From positions 7,516,201 through 7,580,200 of the forward strand of contig JABACO010000010.1 in assembly GCA_013339895.1 (NCBI GenBank): DNA of 64,000 bases. The letters are read 5' to 3'. A program made the translations under genes and the position numbers. Shown here one piece after another: positions 35,846 through 46,265 of the stretch. The DNA is from Ephydatia muelleri. Lineage: Eukaryota > Porifera > Demospongiae > Spongillida > Spongillidae. A model generated the notes under the pieces. The model was not told the DNA's origin. It did not search any database and worked only from the letters and a program-made list of their open reading frames with translations. Within the stretch, counting starts at the first letter, position 1, and each line of letters begins with the position of its first letter.

Positions 35846-37243
35846 AGCGAAATCTCGATCTAGATACCCAGACCGGCGAAGATTAATAAACGCATGGCAG
35901 CAAGCAGGGAGAAGGTGGAACAATTCCATGTATTTGCGGTGGAGTGGCCACATGATCGCTTCTGAGCTCATGGGGGTGGGGCTCCCAAAGGCGTGATGGG
36001 CTTGGGAACAGAACGGTAACTACATTTTGCGCATGAGCATTCACTGCACAATCATATAATTTTACTTTCTTTTCAGTTTTTCGCGGCGTAAAAATTACTA
36101 AAAACTGTTTTTCAGTTTCAAAATACATGAGTAAACAGGCTCAACTTTAATAGTGGTTAATTTGAATGTATTAAAGTTAATTATTTCTATTATTAAAATG
36201 ATGTGAACAAATTGACCAAACATCTTAGTTTCAAAAAAACAGATTTTTATCTACATCCTATCAAAAGTTATTTCGGTTCAAACATGTCCTATTCATTCCT
36301 GGACACTCGTAGGTTCAATCAGCAAATCTAATTTGCTAGCTCTTTGGCAAATTATGACGGAACTGATCACCCCACTTGACACTAACATTGACGTAAACGT
36401 TATACACAAAGTGCATAAATTGAGCCATTTGGGAACTTAAATTTGGCTCATTGAAACGCTCGCAGGATTGATGGCTACACCAACACCTGATTGCATAATT
36501 CGCTCGTGGATCCGCATTAATTGGTCCACAAAAGTTCGTTGCCCACTTTGTGCCAAAAAGGTTGTACATCGGCTGAGGCCAGGATCTGAAGTCTTGGGGA
36601 CATTTAACCTGGAAAGCCGAAATTAATCATGCAGGAATAGAGCAATCCATATTGGTACAATTTGTTTACCTTTTGCGCGGAAGTGGCAGTAAAAATATTA
36701 AACTGAATGACAACTCTTCTGTTTGTTGCCAAGCTCTCCCCTCTAAAGTGGGAGGAGGAGGGCCGCCAAGAAAGAATTGAACCTGAAATAATATAAGCGT
36801 TGCTCGTCACACGGAAGAGGGAGGAGGGGCCCTTAGCATATTTTTGACAGGAGGCTAGGGGGAAAGTGTATGTTGCATCATACATAAATCCCGATAACTA
36901 GGTGGTTATAAGGGTCATTCCATGTCAATGGGCAAAAGTTCTGACTATAACCTTTTCTGATTTTGCTCAAATTTCTCATCTATGTTGGTTTTCATGCATA
37001 AGTGACTCGTACTATATATCTAGTTAATAAGCTTTTTAAATAAAAATTGCACCTTTGTTCACTCATATGTATGTCTGACAGGGGTGTTCTTGGCATCAAA
37101 TTAAAGATCATTATATGTAGAACTGATGTATGATGTTATTTTGGGTGAGTGGTCAAAGGGTTAAATTTTAATTACGTTACAATCACGGTTAGCAATATAG
37201 AGGTATCTTCCCAGTTGATAATCAACATTTTTTTAATTTAATT
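35846..37243. other. Intergenic, nothing firmly recognised
   Basis: A minus-strand ORF at 36336-36569 (starts MYNLFGTKWATNFCGPINAD, with Cys residues in CWCSHQSC) is the only protein-like stretch, but it has no recognised family or certain splice sites. The region near 36910 (GGGTCATTCCATGTCAA) looks like repetitive DNA. Confidence 0.4.
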
Positions 37244-39292
37244 TTTTGATTAGAGAAGGGCCTATCAAAGCAAATTTTTTTCTGAAATAAAAAGTCTATG
37301 TATCAATAACCCCTGAGAACCCCACATGGTTGAATCTGACACCGCCATTTCTGCTTCATAGTAGTTTACATATATACGTGTTATGTACTCCTCAGCTAGC
37401 TGTGGTTTCATCAGCTAGGATGAATTTAAAAAAATTTACGCGAGCGAGTCATGTCAATTAACGCTGCATTTGGCACCTTCACCTTTGTACAACATTATGT
37501 AAAGAGAAAGGTTGAGGATTGGGCACAGGAGCTCAACCAGCTAGCCTCAATAGCAGCTAACAATCCTCATGCAGCCTATGCTGCCTTCACTCATGGTCTT
37601 TCAAGTAGATGGATATTCCTGGCCAGAGCCATTCCTAACATCAGTCACCTGATGCAGACATTATCCGATCCAAACTGATACCAAATCTCACAGGTCGAAG
37701 TGCTCCTTCCGACACTGAGAGAGAGCTGTTCTCCCTGCCAGCCAGATTAGGTGGAATGGGTTTAATAAACCCATCCACTTTATCCCAGTCTGAATTCCAC
37801 TCTTCCAGCCTCATCTCTCAGCCACTAGTAAGCAACATCTTGTCTCACAACTATGACTACAATGAAGAAACACTCACAGAGCAACAAAAATCGATAAAGG
37901 AAGTAGTGAAAATGAAACTTAACAGACACAATACTGCTGCTACCCAACTCAGAGCCATGCTGCCTTCCAATCTCCAGCTAGCAATGGACCTATGCCAAGA
38001 GAAAGGAGCATCCAGCTGGCTTACAGGGCTACCTATAGAGGAGTATGGGTTTACCCTTCACAAGACTGCCTTCCGAGATGCATTAGCTCTTAGATATGGC
38101 TGGTTACCTGCCAACGCGCCCACCAGCTGTGCCTGTGGTGCTGCCTTCTCTGCTGAGCATGCACTGTCATGTCCAAAAGGTGGCTTTCCTTCCATCAGGC
38201 ACAATGAGATCAGAGACTATACTGCCTATCTCCTGTCAGAAATCTGCCACAATGCTTCAACTGAGCCTCATCTTCAACCCAATCCGACATCACAGGTGAG
38301 GTTCCCACCTCTGCCACAGCCAACTTCCAGGATGGTGCTCGACTTGATGTAGCAGCAGATGGATTCTGGGGGAGTCGTTTTGAGAGGGCATTCTTTGACG
38401 TAAAGGTTTTCAACCCCTACGCCCCCTCAAATAGACGACCTCAACCATCTGCCTGTTACCGTACCCATGAGGCCTCAAAGAAACGAGCCTATGAGCGTCG
38501 GATCCTCGAAGTTGAGCATGCCTCCTTCACCCCACTCATCTTCTCTGCCACTGGAGGCTTAGGAAGGGAGGCCACAGTGGTTTACAAACGCATTGCTGCC
38601 CAGCAGTGGCAGGGGCCACTTTTATAGTTCAACCATGGCCTGGATTCGATGCCATCTCTCCTTCTCCCTTCTACGCTCCTCCATCATGTGCATCAGAGGA
38701 GCTCGATCAACTATAGGCCATGCATTTAACCACTCCCCTGTCGACCTGATTACAAAGGTTGCACAGGTCTCATCTATTCTTTAGTTTACTGTCTGACTGC
38801 CGCCTTTAGTTCACATAAGTATACATCATGTATCCTTGCAATGTAATTACTTGATTTATATTATACATGGAAACAAATAAAAAATAAAAAAAAATCAACG
38901 TACGCAAGTATTGTTACGGCCCGTTTATGAAACATGGGCGGCGGCCGTATACGCCGCTGTCGAACTCCGTTTAGAGCTCACGCACACCAAGTCTCCACAT
39001 TGTATAGACAGTAAGTCTTGCCGTAGCAAATCGAAGGTTCAAGCGTACACGGCACCCATGTTTCTTAACGAGTCACAACAGCTTAAGAAGATGAACGCGC
39101 GTAAAAGCTCAAATCAGGAAATATGATGTGCTGAAACCACAGCGGTGTTGAGAGGGTATGTAAACTACTATGAATTTTGATGAGACAAAATGGCGTCATT
39201 AGATTCAACCGCGTGTGGTTCTCAGGGGTTATTGATGCATAGACTTTTTATTTCAGAAAAAAACATTTGCATTGATAGGCCTTTCTCTAATC
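37244..39292. mobile_element. Inverted-repeat-flanked unit enclosing a retroelement fragment
   Basis: The segment 37244-37372 (GATTAGAGAAGGGCCTATCAA, AACCCCTGAGAACC, AGTAGTTTAC) recurs in reverse complement at about 39158-39292. Similarity continues weakly inward (GCTGTGGTTTCA on both sides). Between them lies the retroelement fragment at 37440-38897 and a further 260 bases. Either a foldback/DNA element was invaded by the retroelement, or the repeats arose by inverted duplication. No target duplication or transposase is seen. Confidence 0.6.
37440..38897 (+). pseudogene. Retroelement 3' fragment: RT thumb, finger, restriction-like endonuclease, A-rich tail
   Basis: Order: RT-thumb-like region (FTHGLSSRWIFLARAIPNI), GRSAPSDTEREL and ARLGGMGLINPS, a finger CACGAAFSAEHALSCPKGGF, SIRHNEIRD, an AFFDVKVFNPYAP-like core typical of a PD-(D/E)XK nuclease, and a C-terminal FSLLRSSIMCIRGARS. 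It ends at an A-rich stretch (about 38870-38897), consistent with 5'-truncated reverse transcription. Several breaks interrupt the reading frame, so it is inactive. Same superfamily as 17519-18490. Confidence 0.72.
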
Positions 39293-39419
39293 AAAAAATA
39301 AAGCGTTCATGATTAAATTATTTTGTTATTAGAAATGAATACACATATAAACAGCAGAGAATACAAGAATGCATGAATACATGTACCTTAAAACTACTAA
39401 ACTAAGTAACTAAACCAAA

Positions 39420-39790
39420 TTACATGCTCTACTGAGGAGGGCTCTGGCATTGCACCTCACTAGGGCTTCCCATACATCTCTACCAAAATCTTTGTCTTCT
39501 GAATTCCTAAGCCAAAGGACAGGCGTGAGGCCAAGTGGGAGAAAACTTGCCTGGCTTCACTACCCCAGCTCCCATAGCTCTCTACCGCGAGAGGGGTGCA
39601 TTTCCACCCAAGCATGTGACACTTGGGGTCATTAGCCTGGTGCTTCCTCTGAAGTGATACTGGTGTGAGAGGAGATGTCACTGTAATGTCAAAAGCAGTT
39701 GGTATTCCATCTGACCAATTGCTCACTAAAGCATCCGCGGGACGAGACCTAGAAAGGTCAGGGGTAAGAGTGCTACCTGCTTCAACCTTT
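39420..39790 (-). pseudogene. Second retroelement endonuclease-like fragment
   Basis: On the minus strand the frame reads RPADALVSNWSDGIPTAFDI then TVTSPLTPVSL, later KCHMLGWKCTPLAVESYGSW and RQVFSHLASRLS, and YGKP. The acid-x(n)-F-D-[IV]-T-V pattern is that of a restriction-like endonuclease attached to invertebrate reverse transcriptases. It is a different lineage from the two plus-strand fragments, short and decayed. A TTTA microsatellite (about 39808-39840) lies beside it. Confidence 0.55.
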
Positions 39791-39984
39791 ACACTAAGGT
39801 TCGTATTATTTTATTTTATTTATTTATTTATTTATTTAAATAATTTTCAAAGAATAAAATAACAACATTACAGGGAATACACAAAACAAATATGAGTAAT
39901 AAATGTGTTTATTATCTATTATTGAATACATATAATAAAGTGATTAACATTCATTTATCAACCCTCACCCGTAAATAAACCTTA

Positions 39985-40775
39985 GCCTACATGTACCCCC
40001 TCTCTAGTTTTCTACGTCTGTTCTTTGAGCCAGCCTTAGGTCTAGCCTCATCCGACAGTTGTGGTATTTGAAAACTATCCACTGTGTCTTCAGAAGCAGC
40101 CTCCAGGTGATCAGCCTCTTGCATGGCCCTAATCTGAGCGGGGGATCCCTCTCTTTTCGTGGCCACTCCCGAGTTGCACCCTTCAGCTTTGTCACCTTTG
40201 TGTTCATCCCATATATTCAATGCTGTCTTCAGATTGCATAACTTCTTCGAGCTACTACGGAGCAAGTCTAGCGCCTTCTCTCTATCTTCAGGTACTTCCC
40301 ACGTCTGGTCGGGATGTAGGTCAATTTCCAGCCCTCTAACTGAAAGTTCAAAGCTCTCTATCAAGATCAGAACAGGATCTAATGTGTCGAATGTCGAAAG
40401 TGCCTTCAGCTTCATATCTCCCTAACTCAGCCTGTAAGCTTTCTACTTGGTGACAGTTGTGGTCAAACTCTTCAGCTATGGTTTTCTTGGAGCAAGCGGT
40501 ACTTGGGGTTCGTAAAAGCTTCACGTACGCTTCATCTCGCCGACACTTCGCTCGATCTGTATCGAACGGTGGCAGCTGTCATCTATATCTAGCCAACCCA
40601 TTCCACAGCTGGAAAAATCTGGGTCTGCTACGAGCGTATTGGTTTCAACTTCGTCTGAAGAGCCAGCGCTAAACAGTTCTGAATATTCATCGCAAAACTC
40701 AAAAACAAATTCATCGTCATCCTCTGCCTCATCCGCTGCTTCACCCGCGTCCGCTATCTTATTGCGGTTATTGTT
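39985..40775 (-). pseudogene. Unrecognised acidic/charged coding remnant
   Basis: Three minus-strand frames in succession read like one protein. First comes an acidic start (ADEAEDDDEFVFEFCDEYSE), then RAKCRRDEAYVKLLRTP and a coiled-coil-like stretch, then the ORF 40415-39987 (LDPVLILIESFELSVRGLEI; basic end RKLERGYM). The frame changes suggest decay; introns are an alternative. No domain is recognised. An ATT/AAT microsatellite at about 40776-40800 lies upstream. Confidence 0.35.
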
Positions 40776-41269
40776 TTAATAATAATAATAATAATAATTT
40801 ATTTTTAGCAGTTCATTCGTGGAATAAGAATAGAATGCCGACAATATGACTCAGTCCTAGTGATCAGCATCTTACTGTAACGCACATTTGGGGGGGGGGG
40901 GGGGGAGGGAGGGGGGGGGGGAGGGTTAAATGTGACACTTTCACAGTTCCTAGTATCACTGTGAGCGACTGTCACACGAAAATTGGTCCGCGCGGACCAG
41001 TTTTCTATGCCCAAATTGGTCTGACCTCGGACCACTTTTAGTTGCCAAAAGTGGTCCGGGTATTTTAACTGCAGGAAACAGTTTAGCCGTCTCTGTTTAT
41101 ATGTAGTGCATATCTGGATGTCAACGTGAAAGCCACAGAAGGATCTAAAAAGAGAGTCCACACCGTCATTGAGCAGCATACGAATCAAGATGCTGAAATA
41201 GTCTGCGAAGAAGAGAGAGGTGTAATGAGGTACAAACCTGTTTGCAGTGATTGGCAATAAGAAAGATGT

Positions 41270-41690
41270 AGATTATTAGGATTAGAGTACATCAATGGAA
41301 ATCATTCCTCTGAAGTGGTCCAGCCGCTATTGGTTCCTGTATCAAAATGCCCTTCAGCAACAGCACGAATTAAAGCTGATGGGAATTGCTTTTTTCGGTC
41401 AATTTCACTTGCTGTGACTAGCTGGATCTCAGGGCTACAATCGTAGATCCGTCTTATCACTATCTATATGATTTACCATTCCTCAAACTCAAAACTCTCC
41501 TGCTCAGTTTACTCTGACTACCTGCTAGTGAGTCGTAGAATGTTATGTCAGACGTTCAAAAATGCAATCTTTAGGAATCTAGGCAACAGAAATCGAAATA
41601 ATAGCAGCAGCCTGTTTGCTGAAAACGTCAACTGATACATGTATGTGCGTGGACGTGTGGAAAAGTCAACAAAAGGAAAAAGCATTCACC
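41270..41690 (+). pseudogene. OTU-type cysteine protease remnant
   Basis: The frame from 41270 reads LGLEYINGNHSSEVVQP, then CPSATARIKADGNCFFRSIS followed by LAVTSW, before a stop. D-G-N-C-F-F-R is the OTU catalytic Asp-Cys motif. About 130 bases on, another frame reads TEIEIIAAACLLKTS followed by CVDVWK, matching the next conserved OTU segment. The catalytic His region is not seen. Multi-copy OTU genes are common in sponge and cnidarian transposons; this copy is broken by a stop and at least one frame change. Confidence 0.6.
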
Positions 41691-41983
41691 AACTGATGAA
41701 GTGAATGGTGACCTGCATCAAGATGAATGCATATATATTCCAAACGGTAGCACCTATTTTGAAACTAAAATGTAACTCTGCATGATGCATGTCTTATTGA
41801 TTCATTTACATGTATTTGATGAGAGAGCCTCCATGCAGAAAGAACTAGCAACAGTTAATTAAATAGCATGCATAAACATATTGGCACCGAAGAATTCAAT
41901 TCAGTATACACCCATAACTACAATCCTATAGGTTGCATGCACGAGCACGTGGTACACACGCGTACCATGCCATTTATGCAGGC

Positions 41984-42541
41984 TATAGGAGTATTAATAT
42001 GGCGCCGAAGGCGCCCTCGTCCTAGTCTCGTACCCAGACCCAAATGTACGTAACGATGATCATCGCTTACAGTATGACATCGTACGTGATGTCATACTGT
42101 AAGCGATGATCATCGTTACGTACATTTGGGTCTGGGTACGAGACTACCCTCGTCCAGTGGTCGTGCAGTGGTCGTTGACGGCCTAAAAATTTTTAGTGTA
42201 AGACGGGTGCTTTTTGACACCGGATTCGGATTCCGGGTGCAAATTGACCTGGTCCCTCGCGCCTTCGGCGCGGCCCTAAACCCTAAACCCTAAACTCTAA
42301 ATATATATCCTAACAGCGTCAATGCCGCGTCTTAGGAGTTTTAATATGGCGCCGAAGGCGCCCTCGTCCTAGTGGTCGTTGTTGGGCAAAACATTGCTAA
42401 AAAATTTTAGTGCTCGACGGGTGTTTTTGACACCGGATTCGGATTCCGGGGTGCAAGTTGACCTGCCTTCGGCGCGACCTAAACCCTAAACCCTAAACCC
42501 CAAACCCCAAATACATATCCTAACAGCGTCAATGCCGCGCG
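41984..42541. repeat. Tandem pair with plant-type telomere-like CCCTAAA motifs; MITE M3 in copy 1
   Basis: Two copies of a unit of about 210-230 bases (copy 1 from 41984, split by M3; copy 2 from about 42334). Each starts with GGCGCCGAAGGCGCCCTCGT, contains GACACCGGATTCGGATTCC, ends with CAGCGTCAATGCCGCG, and carries three CCCTAAA repeats (42274-42300 and 42480-42505). The heptamer is CCCTAAA, not the metazoan CCCTAA. Confidence 0.8.
42025..42144. mobile_element. MITE M3, 120-base near-perfect hairpin, TA flanks
   Basis: Ends GTCTCGTACCCAGACCC and its exact complement GGGTCTGGGTACGAGAC, flanked by TA (42023-42024, 42145-42146). Arms pair almost completely. It interrupts copy 1 of the tandem repeat, while copy 2 lacks it, so the empty site is visible in the same window. 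Confidence 0.9.
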
Positions 42542-42873
42542 TTTTATTGTACTGAATAATCAACAGTATGGTGGTATGTACAAATATGCAACCATACACC
42601 ATATACTGTCGGCAGTTTTGTACAGGTGCACATTATTTAAAGCAGAGCATGACAGTATTAAAGCTACTTTATAAGCATGTATGTACGCACGCGAGTCTAT
42701 ATACACTTCTATATCATAAGCTTTGCTATTCATGCGCAACGTTCACAACTGATGAAGGCTGAGATTTCTCCTGTAGTTAGAATACCCGGACCACTTTTGA
42801 CACCAAAAATGGTCACGGGTCGGACCAATTTTGGCAGCGAAAAGGGTTCGCTCGGACCATTTTCGCGTGGCAC

Positions 42874-43370
42874 GACCCAAGATACGCCACCAGCGTAAAG
42901 CATCATGTCAGATTCCAACGGATGAAGTTCATCATTATAGATTCTTTGGTTTCCGATTTACTCTCTACTTTGGAGCGTCAGTAGTCAATGAGAAAACACC
43001 TCCAGCTGCTCTTCAACGTACAACGAAATTAATTCTTCCTTGCAGTAACTGAGAGTTTTTTGTGGTGTCATCGATGGAACATGTGATTAGGTTGTTATAT
43101 GAGGGTCGCATATAGTGAGGTTGTTGTAAGAGGATCAGTTGCATGAAGATGAAACTGCAGGCAACAACAATACTCTCAGGTGGTTTTATGAAAAGTTTTT
43201 CTGCTTCATTTTTCATGTTGAGACGTAAAACCTTTAGGAATAATATTTGTGGCGCCTGCGTTCTACATACCGCAGCACGTGATGTATCATGCAAGTTACT
43301 CTTTGCACCTGAGCAACAGTTAAATGTATGGAGCAACTTCTGAATGAACACTCCTGCACTTTTCCCAGTG
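42874..43370. other. Spacer, nothing recognised
   Basis: A minus-strand ORF (43441-43013) has no recognised domain and overlaps the inverted repeat that follows. Confidence 0.4.
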
Positions 43371-44873
43371 AAGTCCATCATAAATAGTGCTATACATGTA
43401 GCACATTGTGGTATGATGATACCCTGAAGATATATGAACAAACTTTTGCATCAGGCATCTGGGTTTGTATACCGTAAGTGCCAGACGATTGTGACTGGAA
43501 CAAGTAACTCGATCCCTGTGATGGACACTGCAGGAGCATTGCCTGCCTTCGTGGTGTTGACCTTTCATGCATGATTTGAGTAGCAACATCGCTGCTTCCC
43601 TCGAAAGCGACTAATCCTGAAATTCGTTGAGCACAGGACTACACCGTGCAAAACGTATTAAATCACCTTATAAGGAATGTTTGTACAAATGTTCAGCACA
43701 CCTGCATGTACTACTCGATACTAGATAAGATACACGCCTACAGGCGACGAACGCGCGACCATTATTAATAGTAGAATTGCGATACTGACATTATGTCAGA
43801 GAACTCGCGAACAAGGTTTCAGCGGGGGAACTCTTGAATACTTCTAGTACTGTTAGGAATGCATTCGGCACCACTTCAATGCCTGTCACACTAATTGTTT
43901 GAGCTCTCAAAGATTGATCACGGCACACTCCCACTTTGACACTCCCACTTTGACACTCTCAATTCTGTCTTATGCATTGTAATTCAGGATATGACTTTTG
44001 GAGAAAGGTGTTGATTTGACCAATTATCTAATGTCGGGTTAGGGCTTAGATGTTAGGGTTAGGCTTATACAGGTATGATCACTGATTGCAGTGTGATCCT
44101 ATATCGACCAGATGTAGCTGCACTGAATAAGTGGTCTGAGCAGGCCGGTATTGCCACGGTATGACAGTGAATCACACCATCAACTGTCTTATATTTAATC
44201 TTGCTAATCTTATACTGCATTGAACAGCAAACCATATACTTGAGCGGGGATACTTCTAGTACTGTTAGGAATGCATTCGGCACCACTTCAATGCCATTTT
44301 TTCTGTCACACTAATTGTTTGAGTTCTATCAGAACCCAAAGATTGATCACGGCACACTCCCACTTTGACACTCCCAATTCTGTCTACTGTGCATTGTAAT
44401 TCAGGGTATGACTTTTGGAGAAACCAGAAACCTTGTTCGAGTTCTCTGACATAATGTCAGTATCGCAATTCTACTATTAATAATGGTCGCGCGTTCGTCG
44501 CCTGTAGGCGTGTATCTTATCTAGTATCGAGTAGTACATGCAGGTGTGCTGAACATTTGTACAAACATTCCTTGTAAGGTGATTTAATACGTTTTGCACG
44601 GTGTAGTCCTGTGCTCAACGAATTTCAGGATTAGTCGCTTTCGAGGGAGCAGCGATGTTGCTACTCAAATCATGCATGAAAGGTCAACACCACGAAGGCA
44701 GGCAATGCTCCTGCAGTGTCCATCACAGGGATCGAGTTACTTGTTCCAGTCACAATCGTCTGGCACTTACGGTATATATACCCAGATGCCTGATGCAAAA
44801 GTTTGTTCATAAATCTTCAGGGTATCATCATACCACAATGTGCTACATGTATAGCACTATTTATGATGGACTT
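43371..44873. repeat. Inverted repeat, 450-base arms, with a direct repeat inside
   Basis: Left arm 43371-43821 pairs with right arm 44427-44873; the arms differ by a few bases and a 2-base indel (CGCG versus CG at about 43806). The inner region holds a direct repeat of about 160 bases: 43836-44003 and 44247-44421, both starting ATACTTCTAGTACTGTTAGG and ending GACTTTTGGAGAAA. ORFs in the arms are short and unrecognised. Confidence 0.85.
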
Positions 44874-46265
44874 TAAATGGTCTTAGCCACAACGGGGCAA
44901 CACTAGCAACCGGTAGTATTCATTAGACAATGCGACGGATGGGACGATATCGTAGACTTCGACCCTAATTACTCATATAGTCTGACAAATACCAGTGGCA
45001 TTAGGGCCTAGAAGGGGTGGTGGTGGTGGAGGGTTGCTCTAATTCACAACGCAATCGAACGATCCAGGCGCTAAGTCCCGTTCATACTTCGTTCATACAC
45101 TCCGTAATGATATCAATCGTTATGGTCGCAGGACCTGGCAGCTCCAACTTTTTATCTCTTAAAATTCTCCCGCTGTTATTCTGAACATACAGTTGTATAT
45201 AGGATATTGTGATATAATTATAGCTGCATGAAGAGTGCCCACCGAATGCATGCTGCTAGCACCAAAATGTCCTACTGACTCTTCATCATATCATATACAC
45301 GAGATCATTAATGTACGTCGCCCTTCCCTTATTTTCGTTGGTAACGGTAATTAACGAACGGCTTTGTTATGCATCATAAGAATGGGGCTATTCGATTTAA
45401 TAATTTTATAGAGGGGATGGCCCCAGTCGCGACCCATGAATATCAAGCTATAACCACCGTCTGTACGGTCATAGTCCTAGTCAATGATGCATGCTAAACA
45501 TTAAGAACTATACCGTAATCATTTCGATTTTTTAGCTTAAGATTCTTGAGTTTGGCCCTGACCAGAATCAGAATACCAAAATTTCACACCTATATGTGGT
45601 TCAGTCCGTATTTGGTTTGAATTATCAATATTCTTAATTGGTTGCATATCTAAAACTGTTATGAAGCATACAATGCTTGTATGAGAATATTGCATGCATT
45701 ATGCATGCATTCTCTATCATGTCTACATGGATTGATCTCACGTGCATGTACAATGTATGTATACTGTATATCATAAGTGTATAAATATAGACGAAGCAGC
45801 CTTAGCTTAAGAGATACAAGCATGATTATGCATGTAATTATATTTGCTGATTACTGATCGAGGCCGCCTATAGAGATACAAGTATGATAAGTTAATCAAT
45901 ATATATGTATACAGTGCATGGACACTGCTCACGTACATGCACGTGTCTGCATTATTCTCGCATGTCACGCATATGGACGAGATGTACAGTTTCTCGCGAG
46001 ACCAATAGCATAGCTAGCTTGTCATGTATAGGACGCGCGCTAGCGAGCCTGCACGTGTAGGATGAACTCGTACTGAAGCACTACATTTAGATAGTTATGA
46101 TTGTATGCATGTATAGGTATATCATTCGCAAATAAACTAGTACCGATTAATCACCATATGGATAAATATGCATGCACCTGTGACCTACCATTGTATCAGC
46201 AAATAGCTCCGCAGCTAAGGAGGGCCACACAACAGGACTCTGACTGGAATCGCTTAACTTGTAAG
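44874..46265. other. Upstream region of gene B
   Basis: AT-rich DNA with many short TATA-like words and ATGCATGCAT stretches, so no single promoter can be called. No coding region or repeat is recognised. Confidence 0.5.

Larger units (their letters stand above)
40972..42873. mobile_element. Possible inverted-repeat element with GGACCA-rich ends
   Basis: The segment at about 40972-41087 (GTCACACGAAAATTGGTCCG at its outer end) recurs in reverse complement, roughly 80 percent alike, at about 42768-42873 (ACCCGGACCACTTTTG). Both are rich in short GGACCA/TGGTCC palindromic words. The 1.7 kb between them contains the OTU-like remnant and the tandem repeat with MITE M3. This could be a DNA element that carried an OTU gene, or two independent copies of one MITE. 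Confidence 0.5.
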
